In this document: positions 19,683-31,056 of the stretch, piece by piece | Numbering within the stretch: the first letter of the stretch is position 1 | Layout of the letters: each line of letters opens with the position of its first letter | Origin: Anodontia alba | Taxonomy: Eukaryota > Mollusca > Bivalvia > Lucinida > Lucinidae | Length of the DNA stretch: 64,000 nt | NCBI GenBank assembly: GCA_964016985.1 | Contig: OZ024826.1 | Span: 40,527,070-40,591,069, forward strand | Direction: 5' to 3' | Notes under the pieces: generated by a model | The model's input: the letters and a program-made list of their open reading frames with translations, nothing else | Database searches by the model: none | What the model was told of the DNA's origin: nothing | Made by a program: the position numbers and the translations under genes

Positions 19683-22655
19683 CAGGGTTCGAAATTAGAG
19701 GTAGCAAGTCGCAAATTTGCTACCTGAAAATTGAATTTGCTACCCGGCCACAAAGGCAGTACTTAGCAAAAAGTTGCTACCTGGTAATTTTGTCTGCTTG
19801 AAGTGTTTTGCCGATTTTCAATGAAATAAGACTTCCACTTGGTATTTTTTTTAGAAAGTTTAGCTGTGCTTTTCATCAAATCACGCGTTATCTATTTTTA
19901 GAATGATCGTCGTAACTCTCCGGTCACCTTTAACCGAACGTTGATGATACCTTCGTGAATTTTCGCTAATTGTCCGTTTAAAAACGGTCTGCATTATTAC
20001 CAATGGTCGAAAATGAGTCGTGTGAAACGGCAGTTGCCGAACAGCATAGTAACTGTGCGCATGTCTTAAAAGACATGTGCTGTTTACTTCCGCCCAGCAA
20101 CAATGGACATACGCAATTTCTTATCGAAGCGTAAAGCTGACACGTCTGAGTCATCGTGTGAAGCGAATGAAGGTATATCGATGAAATAAACATCCTTGTA
20201 TAATTGATCGAAGATGATTATAGGCTTTCGGCAATCTATTACGGCAAAATAAATTTTAATCACAAATAAACGAAAATGTACATGCATCGTACTTTTGCTT
20301 ATTACTGAATATTTCGTAATTCCCTTTATGAAGGAAAATAGAGCCATGCGCTACGATTAGTTTTCAATATTTTGCAGAAAATCATGACAGCCACGATGAC
20401 AATCAGGCTGCTGCAGATCAAGAGAAAACTGCACTCGAGCCTTCTAAAAAGCCCAGATCATCTCGTTCTGTCACATCAGCCGTGCGTGTAAATACTGTAA
20501 ACAAGTGGAAGTCAGATTTCAAAGAAAACGGAAAATACTTAGAGTTAGAATCTGAAAGTGACACTGTGAAGAAAATTTGGTGCTCAGTTTGTCGATCATT
20601 TGCTAAAGATAAAACTGCTGCATTTGCCACAGGCACAAGTAATTTAAAGAAGGAAACTGTCAAAAAACATTTCCAGTCTGAGCAACATGCAGACAGTCTA
20701 AAAATAAAAATAGCCAGACAGTGTATTGAAGCAAACAGGGACACTGAAATTCTGAAAGGGTTGAAGCAAATGGAAAAAGATACTGAAGAAAAAATGATGA
20801 AAATTTTTCGAACTGCTTTCCATGTGGCATTTTATGAAAAGCCATTTACTGAGTTTCCTAGGTTGTTGGAACTACAAGAATGTAATGGTCTTTTGGTTGG
20901 AGACACTTATAAGAATGACAAACAGTGTAAACTTTTTATTGAACATATTGCTGGAATCTACCATGCTGATCTGAAAAAGTTACTGATTAGTTCTGATTTT
21001 TTTTCTGTTTTATGTGACTCTAGTACAGACAGAAGTGAAACAGAAAAGGAAATAGTATATGTTAGGGTAATGTCTGATGGTTATCCAACCTTCTTATATT
21101 TAAAAATGGTCGACCTTGAAAATGGCAAGTCACGTGGTATAGTCCAAGCTTTAGACAAAGCATTTCAGGATTTTGGTTTCACTCCAAATGAGTGGCGAAG
21201 TAAGCTTGTAGGTTTTGGCAGTGATGGCGCTGCAGTGATGATGGGGGTCAGAAGTGGTGTAGCTACATTATTGAAAAATGATGTGCCCTGGCTAGTTGAA
21301 ATTCACTGCTTAGCACACAGGCTTGAACTTGCCATCAAAGAATGTCTGAAAGGTACTTACATGGACATTATTGGTGACATACTTACCTCTGTGTACTACT
21401 TCTATAAAGGGTCACCAAAGCATCTTAGAGAACTAGAGGAAATAGCTGAGCTTATGGAAGAACATTTTCTTAAACCTGAGAGGGCTAATGGGACTCGTTG
21501 GGTTGAGCATAAACAAAGAGCTTTGTGTAAATTAGAGAAAAACTGGGGACAAATAATTTTACATTTAGAAAATTATGCAACTGACACAAGCAATGCAGCT
21601 GAAGACAGAGCTAAAGCCAAGGGCAAACACAAAAAGTTGGTTCAGTATAAACTGGTTTTGTACATGTACTTTCTGCTAGATTTGTTTGATCAGATGTCTC
21701 AGTTATCATTACTTTTTCAGCGGGATGATATAACTGTTCCCAGTGTTGTGCTAAAAGTCGAAAATGTGCAGCTTATGCTGACTTCTCTGCTTACAATTAA
21801 TGGCCCAAATTTAGAAACATTCTATGCGAAGGTAAATGGTGCAGAATACAAAGGATACTCCCTCAAAAATTTAATTGATCATGAGGTCTTTGAGAGAGAC
21901 AGAGATAGAATAATTGGCTCCTTATTAGCAATTATTGATAAAAGGTTTAGCAATATAATGGGAGGTGTAAATATATACAGAGCTGTTCAGATATTTGACC
22001 CCAGGAATTGGCCAGATGAACAACGAACTTGTTTTGTATGGCAGAAATGAACTTGGGGTTCTTCTTAGACACTTCAGTGTGCTTCTCACTCAAGCTCAGG
22101 TCCCTATACAAGACAATATTGTTCATGTCCAGTGGAGTGAATTAAAGGTACTGGTAAATTCTAGCAATGCTTTGAAAAATCTGCACCCCAATGCTCTGTG
22201 GCAAAGGATTTTCAAAACTGATCAGGACAGAGATGATTCAGATTATAGTCAGATATTGAAAGTTATTTTCCTGACAGAACTATATCCACTTTCCACAGCT
22301 TGCTGTGAAAGAGGTTTTTCAACAATGAAAAAAATAAAAACTGATTGGAGATGCAGACTTGCAACTGAAGCCTTAGATGATTTAATGAGAGTTAAAATAT
22401 CAGGTCCAGCAACAATGAGGGACTTTGACCCAAGACCAGTTGTCAACAGATGGTGGTTAAGTAGGGAGAGGGCTAGAAGGCCAGATACACTTCCTTATGG
22501 TCGAAGGCAGTAATCCACCATCACTCTATGGGTGGGAGGGAGGGCCATTATTTTGTCTGCTGCTTTTTGCTACCAGGTAGGTTCCTTTTGCTACCTAATT
22601 TTAGGCCAGGTAGCAAGTATTTGCTACCTGCAAAATATGTTAATTTCGAACCCTG
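19683..22655 (+). mobile_element. hAT element 1 (2973 bp)
   Basis: The termini are a 15-bp perfect inverted repeat: cagggttcgaaatta at the left and taatttcgaaccctg at the right. The 6-bp direct repeat acaaaa flanks it at 19677-19682 and 22656-22661. Subterminal DNA on both sides repeats ttgctacctg and its complement several times, a likely transposase-binding array as known for hAT elements. It is inserted in a dispersed repeat and carries a transposase gene in plus orientation. Confidence 0.88.
20103..22513 (+). pseudogene. hAT transposase, two exons, one frameshift (element 1)
   Basis: Exon 1 (20103-20172) encodes MDIRNFLSKRKADTSESSC and then EANE. It splices in phase 1 (gaag|gtatat to tttgcag|aaaatc) to exon 2 at 20378. 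Exon 2 has a TTF/BED-like zinc finger (IWCSVCRSF then KKHFQSEQH), the hAT core (CDSSTD, GFGSDGAAVMMG, HCLAHRLELAIKE, NGTRWVEH) and, after a frameshift, the C-terminal dimerisation motif (YPLSTACCERGFSTMKKIK). Near 22005-22020 the frame changes by one base: DPRNWP is in the first frame and NNELVLYGRNE in the second. The open frame shown from a GTG at 20482 is incomplete, since it is open to the splice site. This class is related to the ZNF862/ZMYM-type domesticated proteins of vertebrates. With one lesion only, the copy is probably young. Confidence 0.88.
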
Positions 22656-22905
22656 ACAAAATATGAATGTACACACCAAGTTTGATGAAAATTCATTGAT
22701 ATTTACTCATTATCATCCAGAAACTTAAACTCAGACATGTTGAGGGCAAAAATTGACGAAATATGCCCATTAGCAATCTCAAACCAGATCTCCACAATAT
22801 CAATGCTCATACCAATTTTGGTGGGGATGGATGACAGACAGAGGGACACAGTGACAACCAATGTGAAACCATAATACCCTGCCATTATCGTGTGGCGAGG
22901 TATAA
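22656..22905. repeat. Dispersed repeat, right part
   Basis: This continues the repeat interrupted by hAT element 1. It contains caatctcaaaccagatctcc then acaatatcaatgctcatacc, parallel to the sequence left of the element, and closes with gtggcgaggtata. Confidence 0.6.
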
Positions 22906-23044
22906 AAAGCTGACTCCCTGGCAAGGAAAAATAAGAATGATATGCAGAGTTTTCCCTGACTCGCATTTTGGCAGTATTTACTCCCAAAACCTTGTTCTGG
23001 ACCCTCAAAAGTTACAGGCAAGATTTATTTTATTTTTTTTTTTG

Positions 23045-23345
23045 CTTTTGTGTTGATGTTTTACCGCCCAGTCAACCCAAAAGGGTCATGTTGAGCGTGA
23101 TCAGTTTACCGAACCACACTTTTACTGGGCAGGCTCAGTCCTCTGTGCAATTAACCAGTATTGTGCACATTCTTTCGCCAGAAACTGACAACTGCCCTTC
23201 TTGTATTAGCGGAAGGGTGAGAATGACTGTAGAAATTATTTCATGATTTATCTCCACAAAAAGAATATTACTAACCCAGCAGGGGTCTAACCCAGTACCT
23301 CCTGATAACCAACCAGACCCGCATCCAACTGAGCCACTGAGGCCA
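23045..23345 (-). mobile_element. Full-length tRNA-derived SINE
   Basis: On the minus strand the head reads gcctcagtggctcagttgga then tgcgggtctggttgg, with B-box-like gggttagacccc. The body is the sequence also seen at 8461 and 10589 (agggcagttgtcagtttctg, cccagtaaaagtgtggttcg, tgaccctttt). It ends in an A-rich tail (23025-23045). This copy supplies the head that is missing from the two truncated copies. Confidence 0.82.
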
Positions 23346-23436
23346 GCATCTGATGTTTTAGTGGTTTTTCCTTGTATTGATATTTGCCACATACATCAGA
23401 GTATTTCCTATTTATGAAAATCAGGAACTTTCTTAT

Positions 23437-23714
23437 CATTATGAAAACACGCCTATTCAAATATACTGAAAACTTTACAACCAAAAAAGGGAAATTTTCC
23501 GATAAAAAATTCTGATATTTTTCATATTTCTGCTCAAAACATAGATTGTGGGTACTCATTAGAACCGCCTCATTGAGGTGGTTCTAACGAGTACCCACAA
23601 TCTATGTTTTTGAGCAGAAATAAGAAAAATAATGTATACCCCTGTAAACCCCAGTATACTATATAAAAAAGGGGTTGAAGGGGGACAAATTTACATAGGC
23701 ATGTTTTCGTGATG
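23437..23714. mobile_element. Family 2 MITE, copy 3
   Basis: It begins cattatgaaaacacgcctat and ends ataggcatgttttcgtgatg. The hairpin tip is gaaccgcctcattgaggtggttc. Confidence 0.82.
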
Positions 23715-24590
23715 TCCAATCTAAAATGAAGGTTTTCCACCAAATAGGACAAAAAATTAATTTGTAATGTAGATAGAGCCAATAAGGATTAACAAACTAA
23801 TACTTTATGACTGAAAGTGATAATACCTGAATTTCTTAATGAAAAATTAACATTGTGGATTACTTTTAACATGTACAGTTCAAGCACAGACAGTAGACTT
23901 TGACAGGTATAAAGAAAATGCAACAAATTATAATTCATATATGCCATATCTGACACTGTGAGATAAAATATCACAGAATTTGGCCCATCTGGAAGGCAAT
24001 TCCCATGAAAAATTCAAATCTCACAGAATTTTCAGACCATTTTACAACAGATTTTATGGAGGAATCAACATAAATCTAACAGTATAGTGGTTTTCGCAAG
24101 TTTCTTACATGAAAAAAAAAAGATTTTAGACTATATTGGGAGAGCTCCAAAATGAGTTTAAGAAAATCGCACAGAATTTTGTCAAATCTCCCTTAAAATT
24201 TTGCCTTATCTCATAGATTTTAGTCCACAGCTTATGGCATGTATGATTATTCAATCTATTGGATAATGTTTTTTTTTTTTTTTTTTCGTTTATTGTTAAA
24301 TTTTATATTGCTACATGTATCTGCCAGACGATATTCAGAATTTTCTTTGAAAGTGCCCAGCCAGGACTGGCTGGGGATATTCTGCATTTTCTATAGCTAA
24401 GTTGCTCTGACGCTAAATGGTAAATATCAAAATAAAGAAAAGCCACTTAAATGTCAGAGAAGACTCAGACTAGCAAGGGTCTTGTATTATGCATAGATGA
24501 TAAGTCCAAAATTAATTTTGTTTATCTGTGGCTTTGAATTTAATCTATTTGTGATCTGCAGGGCAAAAATTATCATTATTTTGAACAATG
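23715..24590. other. No recognised feature
   Basis: AT-rich sequence with repeated phrases such as cacagaatttt at 23950-24200, which are loosely repetitive. A poly(T) run is at 24270-24287. No gene or element boundary is visible. Confidence 0.5.
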
Positions 24591-24594
24591 ATTA

Positions 24595-24920
24595 TCCCTT
24601 AAAGCACTTTAAGCACTTGACATTTTATTATCCAAGAATGGTTTAATAAATTGATATATGGTATTAATACAATCATAAAATGTGGCCCTGACAGCCTGTA
24701 AAATTTCAGTTAGTCTCTGGTTCTTGAAATGAACTGATTTTTTTATCGCATCTCTGTGATTAATGTTGCCAACATTAATTCAGAGACATGATAAAAGAAT
24801 AATTTCAATTTTGATTCAGTTCAAAAATGAGAGACTAACTGAAATTCTACAACCTGTCAGATGTCATATTTCATGATTGCATTTATACCAGGTATCAATT
24901 TATTAAACATTTCTTAATGC
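24595..24920. mobile_element. Long inverted repeat (MITE-like)
   Basis: The left arm has aataaattgatatatggtat and tttcagttagtctctggttc, and the right arm gagagactaactgaaattct and accaggtatcaatttatt. The inner tip is gttgccaac between gtgattaat and attaattc. No target duplication was identified. Confidence 0.65.
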
Positions 24921-25018
24921 TGGATATAAAATTTCTATTTTTGAGGAATATGGAGCCATTAAACCTTTCTTAATGTTGGATATAAAATTTCTATTTTTGA
25001 GGAATATGGAGCCATAAA
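24906..25018. repeat. 57-bp tandem duplication
   Basis: The unit attaaacatttcttaatgct then ggatataaaatttctatttttgaggaatatggagcc occurs twice with three differences. Confidence 0.85.
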
Positions 25019-25075
25019 TTTCTCTGAAAAGTTATAAAAAAAAAAAAAAAAAGACTTCAAACTGTCATCGGCTGT

Positions 25076-25290
25076 AGTTACAATCACAGGAGCTTTTCGG
25101 CTCGCCTCTTAGGATAGTTGATTTGGGCCATCTGACCTGCATTTCTGACCAAATTTCAAGGGTTCGGAGATGTTTCGCCCCCAATGCACTTCCTCCCCTA
25201 GACATTTTGCCCCAAGACATTTCGCCCCTGGTCGTTTCGCTCCCTAGTCATTTCACCCCCCTAGTCGTTTTGCCCCAGATAAAGTTCACT
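25076..25290 (-). repeat. 'ggggcgaaacgac' minisatellite block, left copy
   Basis: Units of about 16 bp (gtttcgcccc, gacattttgcccc, catttcgcccctggtc, ctagtcgttttgccccag) are in antisense to the block at 35170-35340. Both blocks share the outer phrase gttacaatcacaggagctt (right block: aagctcctgtggttacaat). Confidence 0.75.
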
Positions 25291-26767
25291 TGCTATTTAG
25301 AAGTAAAAGGTCTCGAAAGTTATATTTATTCATCTTTAAAAGAAAGTAGAGAGATGCAGCACATTTATAAGAACATTAACCCATTTACTTAGTGATCAAA
25401 GTACGGCGTCCCATAAAAGGGGCATTTGCAAACGGAACAGACCCAAATCAGATGCCGCAGAACTCTGTTTCCATTAACTGCAGGAATTTCTGTAAAACAT
25501 TGTAATGATAAAACCTAAGCCGATACGCCTTGTTTTCTTGAATGGAATTTCTGTAAAACATGGTAATAGTAAAACCTAAGCAGATACTCCTTGTTGGTTT
25601 TAAATGGATGGGTCCAAAGAGAAAAGACAGATGAGTCCATTCGACATAAATGTTTAATACATTAAGCAGATTATAACACCATTTCAACAATGTTGTATAA
25701 CGTTATTTGAGAAACAACTCATAAACCTCTCATTACCCTGTCACGTCAGCCTAAGGATAACTTACCCTTAGTTCCAGCAGTTTATGCCGGCACCAGGCCT
25801 TAAAAGTAGCCCATCAGGGAGGTGTGACTAGGACTTGTTACACTAAAATATTGTCTTCCTCAAAGATTTTAGTGTAACCATTTACCAGTTGTCTTTTTTT
25901 ATATTTATTTTTTTTTTTTTATATACTTTTTTCTTTCTTCTTTTATTTCATTCTTTCACTTCTTTTTTTTTTTATTCTTTCTTATTTTTTCTTATCTATT
26001 ATTTCTTTTTTTTCTCCTGTTTTGTTTTTATCTTTTTTTCTTTCCTGATTTCTTTTCTTTTGTATTTGATGAATGCCTCTTTCAAACCTGCAGAAAAAAA
26101 AAATATACCTTTGCAAATTGTGTAGAAACAGATTAGTTTGCTCAAACTTATCTGTCTCATCAAGATCTACACTGTTTGCCATTTGGTTCCAGATCCTGCA
26201 CCATCTGCAACAATAGATATGCATGTCAGAGACAGAAGAGTCTACTGCAGGAACTCAGGGTTGAGAGGGTAAAAAATCCAAAGGAGAAAGGGCAATTTTG
26301 ATTTAGAAAGTATCTAAAATTAAAGACCTTGACAAAGTATGGATGCCCCCATTGAAAATATTTAAAGAGATTTTATGACGTCATAAAGTCTTAATGCATC
26401 ATTTTTCAAGATCTTTCATCTTGGACACAATTTTTATAAATATTGCTCTTCCTTTTAACAATATGAATGTTCAGTGAAAATAATGCCCTCTAACTGTTAG
26501 TTTTTTTACACATTCTACAGTCTTTTCTAGCCCTGACATCGGCATATGAAAGATTTTCTTGATACAAAAGATATGTCAGTTATGACAATTTGGGATTCCA
26601 TTTTAACCTATTACTGCCGTTGTTCACTGACAATGTCAAAGGATCAATCGATCAATTTAATACACTACTTAAAACAGGTTAATGTGCTAACAAGATAATT
26701 AAAGCTGTTTGCTAAGAGCACGTGTTTTCACACCTCACTATTCTTGTTCATCTGTCATTACTGACAA
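25291..26767. other. Gene-free stretch with hairpin relics and T-rich tract
   Basis: A core hairpin relic lies at 25427-25475. A short direct repeat (aatttctgtaaaacat ... aatagtaaaacctaagcagat) is at 25490-25580. A T-rich tract lies at 25880-26080, and its phenylalanine-rich open frame is an artefact. A core hairpin (ttgcaaattgtgtagaaaca ... gatctacactgtttgcc) is at 26108-26178. I see nothing in 26260-26760. Confidence 0.55.
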
Positions 26768-27735
26768 CAGGGCTTCCACTAACTTTCAAATCTTGGAAGT
26801 CAAGACTTCCACAGTGTCAATTTTGGAAGTCTAGATGGAAAAATTTGGAAGTCTGCCACTTTGACGGACGACGACGGACAATGATCAATTATGTATCCTC
26901 TTTTATTTGGTGATACCATAAATATCCCAAACTGGCACTGTAATTAATTGCTATACCAATCATGACAACTTTGGTAAGTGAATGGCAAACAGTGCAGACA
27001 TTGGTCAGGAGTCTGATCTGGATCAGAGATATTTCTGTTAATAAAATGACCGAAATACTGTAGAATGGACATATGAGATCCAAACATTTCTAGCTGAATG
27101 AGCTTTATCAGTATATTAACTTAGCAGAGAGGCTGGGCTTTTTCAGCTTATATACTGCTAACTTAACATCTGATGTGTTATATATAATTTATAAAGCTTC
27201 ATTCTGATAGCCATGCATGAAAAGATGCTACCATAATTACTTTAAAGATTGGGACAGAAGTGACTTAAAGCAAACAGTGTATACTCTATAAAGACTATGG
27301 AAGTCTAAGTTTGAGGATAATTATAGTAATTTGTTAGTGTCCCAATAATTAGAATACTTATGGCACATGTCTGACAAGGAAAACAAAACACAAGTTTTAC
27401 ATTTTTTTTTTTTTAATTCAGAATAATAAAACGAATGAAATATTGATATTTGTTGCTTTTTATTTATGACACTCCAGAACTTTGTCTTAAACTGTCACGA
27501 AAGTTATGAAAATTTATATACAACCTTACAAATAAACATCTTATTAATCTAATTAAACCTGCTGCAAAATCATAAAATAGGGCCATGAGGAAAAAGTGCA
27601 AACCCTGATCAGACTTCAGGCACAGTCTGGTCAGGATCCACACTATTTGCCATTCTATCCACGCTTCTGTTCAAATTTTATGATGATTACAGCACAAACA
27701 ATGGGAATGCCATTTATCAGATGATAATTTGTGAT

Positions 27736-27832
27736 GTTGTTCTTATTTCTGCTCAAAACATAGATTGTGGGTGCTCACTAGAACTGTTTCATGTAGAACC
27801 CACAATCTGTGTTTGAACAGAAATAAGACCCT
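27736..27832. repeat. Naked family 2 core hairpin inside hAT element 2
   Basis: The hairpin is ttatttctgctcaaaacata, gattgtgggtgctcactaga, then the inverse ending gaacagaaataag. The AT-rich arms and cattacgaaaacacg ends of family 2 are absent. Confidence 0.7.
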
Positions 27833-28071
27833 CCAGTCATTAGCATTTGATGAAATTGATCCGAGAAAATAAATAGAAAAATATTATATACATTTACTCT
27901 CAGCTCCCTAGAGGGGCTACCCACTTTAGGTGGGGCGGGAAGACCCAAGACACTTTCACTTAAAATTATGAATGGCAGGCTAGCACATTTTAATCATCAG
28001 GTGCTCTCAGCTCCTGACGAGGAGTGGTGCTACACACTTCAGGTGTGTACTGTAGACCTTTTCTGAGAGGC

Positions 28072-31022
28072 TTAAACCTTCTTTGAAGGCTGATACAACC
28101 TAGCAAGACGTCTCTTCTTCTCCTTTCTCCAGTGCTGTATAGCAGCAGGGTAAGGAAAGTCCTCGATGTCAGGTCCTGTTGAGAGCTTCATCAACATATC
28201 AAGATTTTCAGGAGTCAGGGCTGTTCTGGATTTCACTTTTATCCTATTCTGCAAGCTAAATCCCCTTTCACATGCTACACTGGTCACTGGAATGCAGAGG
28301 GCAATCTTACATAAGGTCGCAATTAAAGGAAAGTCTTCTGAGTGCCGCCTCAGCACCATTCCACAGAATGTTTGGAATGACAAACTCTTGTATGAACCCT
28401 TGAGTAGAGGCTGGAGTCCAGCGTGTTCAAGTCTGAGTTTCTGGCAATCAAGTTCATATCTGTCTGACAGCATTGTTAGTTTTCCTTCAATGTCCTTCGC
28501 TGATAAACTTTCATTAGTCACTGGCTCAAAAACACTAAATGCATTCAGCATTGGTGTTTTGTCTGTAGACATTCTAGCCTCCAAATTGTCAATGACACTG
28601 TCAATGTAGGAAACTTTGAGTTTTTCAACACTTGATTTTTCATTCACATTTTTCAACTGGATGCCCTTATAGTATGTCTTATTTCCATTCATTGTTAACT
28701 CTTTCTGAAAGTTGTCCATGCTTTCACCATTCACAGTTTTTAAAGCTCTCAGTCGTCCAGTAGCACTTTCCAACATTGGCAGATACTGACTTAGATCAAG
28801 ATTTTCAGACTGTAATTGCTTACACAGTACTCCAACTATAGATAACACATCCGTCAGTGCCGCAGTGAATGCCGGGAACTTGTAATGGAGCACATCTTTT
28901 AGCAAACCCTCCGCAATGTTATCGCCAATGGTGTTTTTCCCTTCATTTGATTCAAGATATGCTACAACAGATCCATAACATTTGTGAATGGTCTTCACTG
29001 CGTTTTCCATGGCTAACCAGCGTATATTGATAGGGTCCTTAAGCCGTAGCTGAGGTTCATTCATAATTTCCTGCATTGCTTCCAGTTTATAAGTTCTTAT
29101 TCCTGAACCAGACACATGAAAATACAAATTTTTCAGAATATCTTTGTATGTTTTGAGGTAAGGAAAATCCTTTGCAGCATCTGAACACGCGAGGGACAGT
29201 CTGTGTGCAACACAATGTACATGTGTCAACAGTGGGGCATCGTCAGACAAGATAACTCCTACACCACCTTTTCGCCCAAACATCACAGAAGCCCCATCAC
29301 TTCCTAACCCCACAAGATTGGCAACATCCAACCCTAAACACTGTAACTTAATCCTTATTTCTTCAGCAATTGTTTTAGCAGAGCCATCTGGAATTCTAAT
29401 GTTTCCAACTAATTCAGTTTTCATTTCACCACCACAGACATATCTGATATACACAACTAGCTTCTTGTGAATTGAGAGATCAGTACTTTCATCAACAATA
29501 ACACCGTAATATTTGCTGCCTTTCAATCTAGATTTTAACTCGTTATCCAATACATAAAGCAAACTATTCTGTACATCTTGCACCGTATCACTGTGAATAT
29601 CACTGACAGATGGGTCTATTCCACTCGCCTTCAGAAACCTCAATTGTGAATTAACCATTGAATTAGGTAGATTTTCCTTTGCGCAATAGTACACAGAACG
29701 AAATAAATGAACTTCAGATTCCTTCACTTCAATTTGAACTTTATCATCACATTCAAATATGGGTGCTGAACTTGAGTCGTCACCATAGAGTTGTTGTCTC
29801 ATATGATGAGCATCCACAGCTGTTTTATGTTCTTTGCTGTCATTATGTTTCACCAAGGTAGATCTCTGTAGGTTCCCTGTAAGTAGAAAGGAAAATCAAT
29901 GTTAGTTTTATTTGTATTGTTGCAACTTCTATAGGTAGAAAAATTAATGTTTTATTCTTTTGCAAACCGCCCATTATAACATGAAAATAATATACATAAG
30001 TATTGGGACAGGAAAAAATAATTAAATTTCTGGCTGTCCCAATACTTAGAAACACGAAAATTAATTATTTTATTAGGTGTCCCAATACTTACGTCTCGTA
30101 GTTGAAAATGGCACCGATTAATGATGAAAATGTGTCATATTTGTGTTCATTGTTTTGTGTATTATCGGACCACTGTCTCGTTAACCTAATCTATTGTTAA
30201 TATTGAATAAACAGATTAGCACTCATTGTTTTGATTTAAAATCCCCTCGTTTATCTATCATGTGTTGAAAGCGTCCAAGTGAAAAAAAATAATCATATAC
30301 TGCTTCCCCGCTTTGTTGGTTAATTGCGCATAACCGATACCGCAAATGCGAGGAACAATCTACCTGTTCTGATGACGTTATTATTGGGGTTTGTCTCAAC
30401 GATGTTTTGAGGTCATCTCAACAGTGTTTTAGTGTTCCCCCAACGCTGTTTTGCATTAAATCGTTATCGGTAAACAATTCTGTCGAATTTCTTTTTATTA
30501 TTATTACCGGTATTTATTCATAGTTTTTTTTTTGTTGTGTTTGTTTGTTTGTTTGTAGTTTTTGTAGAACTTTATTGATGCAAATTAAAACGTGACGTGT
30601 CACGTGACAACCACAAAATGGCGACGCATCCAGACTGATGCAAACGCATGTGCGTTTTTGTTTTTGCAGATTTCTTGAATAAATTTCATATTAATATTCT
30701 CAAAGAAATGTTTTACTTATTTTCTACTTTCTAACCAGCCTGCCGTAGGAACCCCCCTGTTGTATGCTTAGACGTAAAATATTGCGTGATATCACTTGTA
30801 AACAAAACAAAACACAAACCGAGAAAACAGTTTTACCCTGTTAAATAGATCATTTTTTTTTCACCTAAATGCACTGTCCCAATTCATATGGTACAAAAAA
30901 TTACTGAAAATTTTAGCGATTTTTGATATGTCCCAATTCTTAGGATGACGAAAAATAATTATTTTTACGAATTGTAAGGGTGTCCCAATACTTTAGGTGT
31001 CCCAATACTTAGGTATATTACG

Positions 31023-31056
<34 letters not shown>

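Noticed and set aside
25889..26125. Phenylalanine-rich membrane-like peptide
   Set aside because: A translation of a T-rich simple-sequence tract.
28166..28609. A 147-residue plus-strand protein
   Set aside because: It lies opposite the hAT-2 transposase and has no family features.
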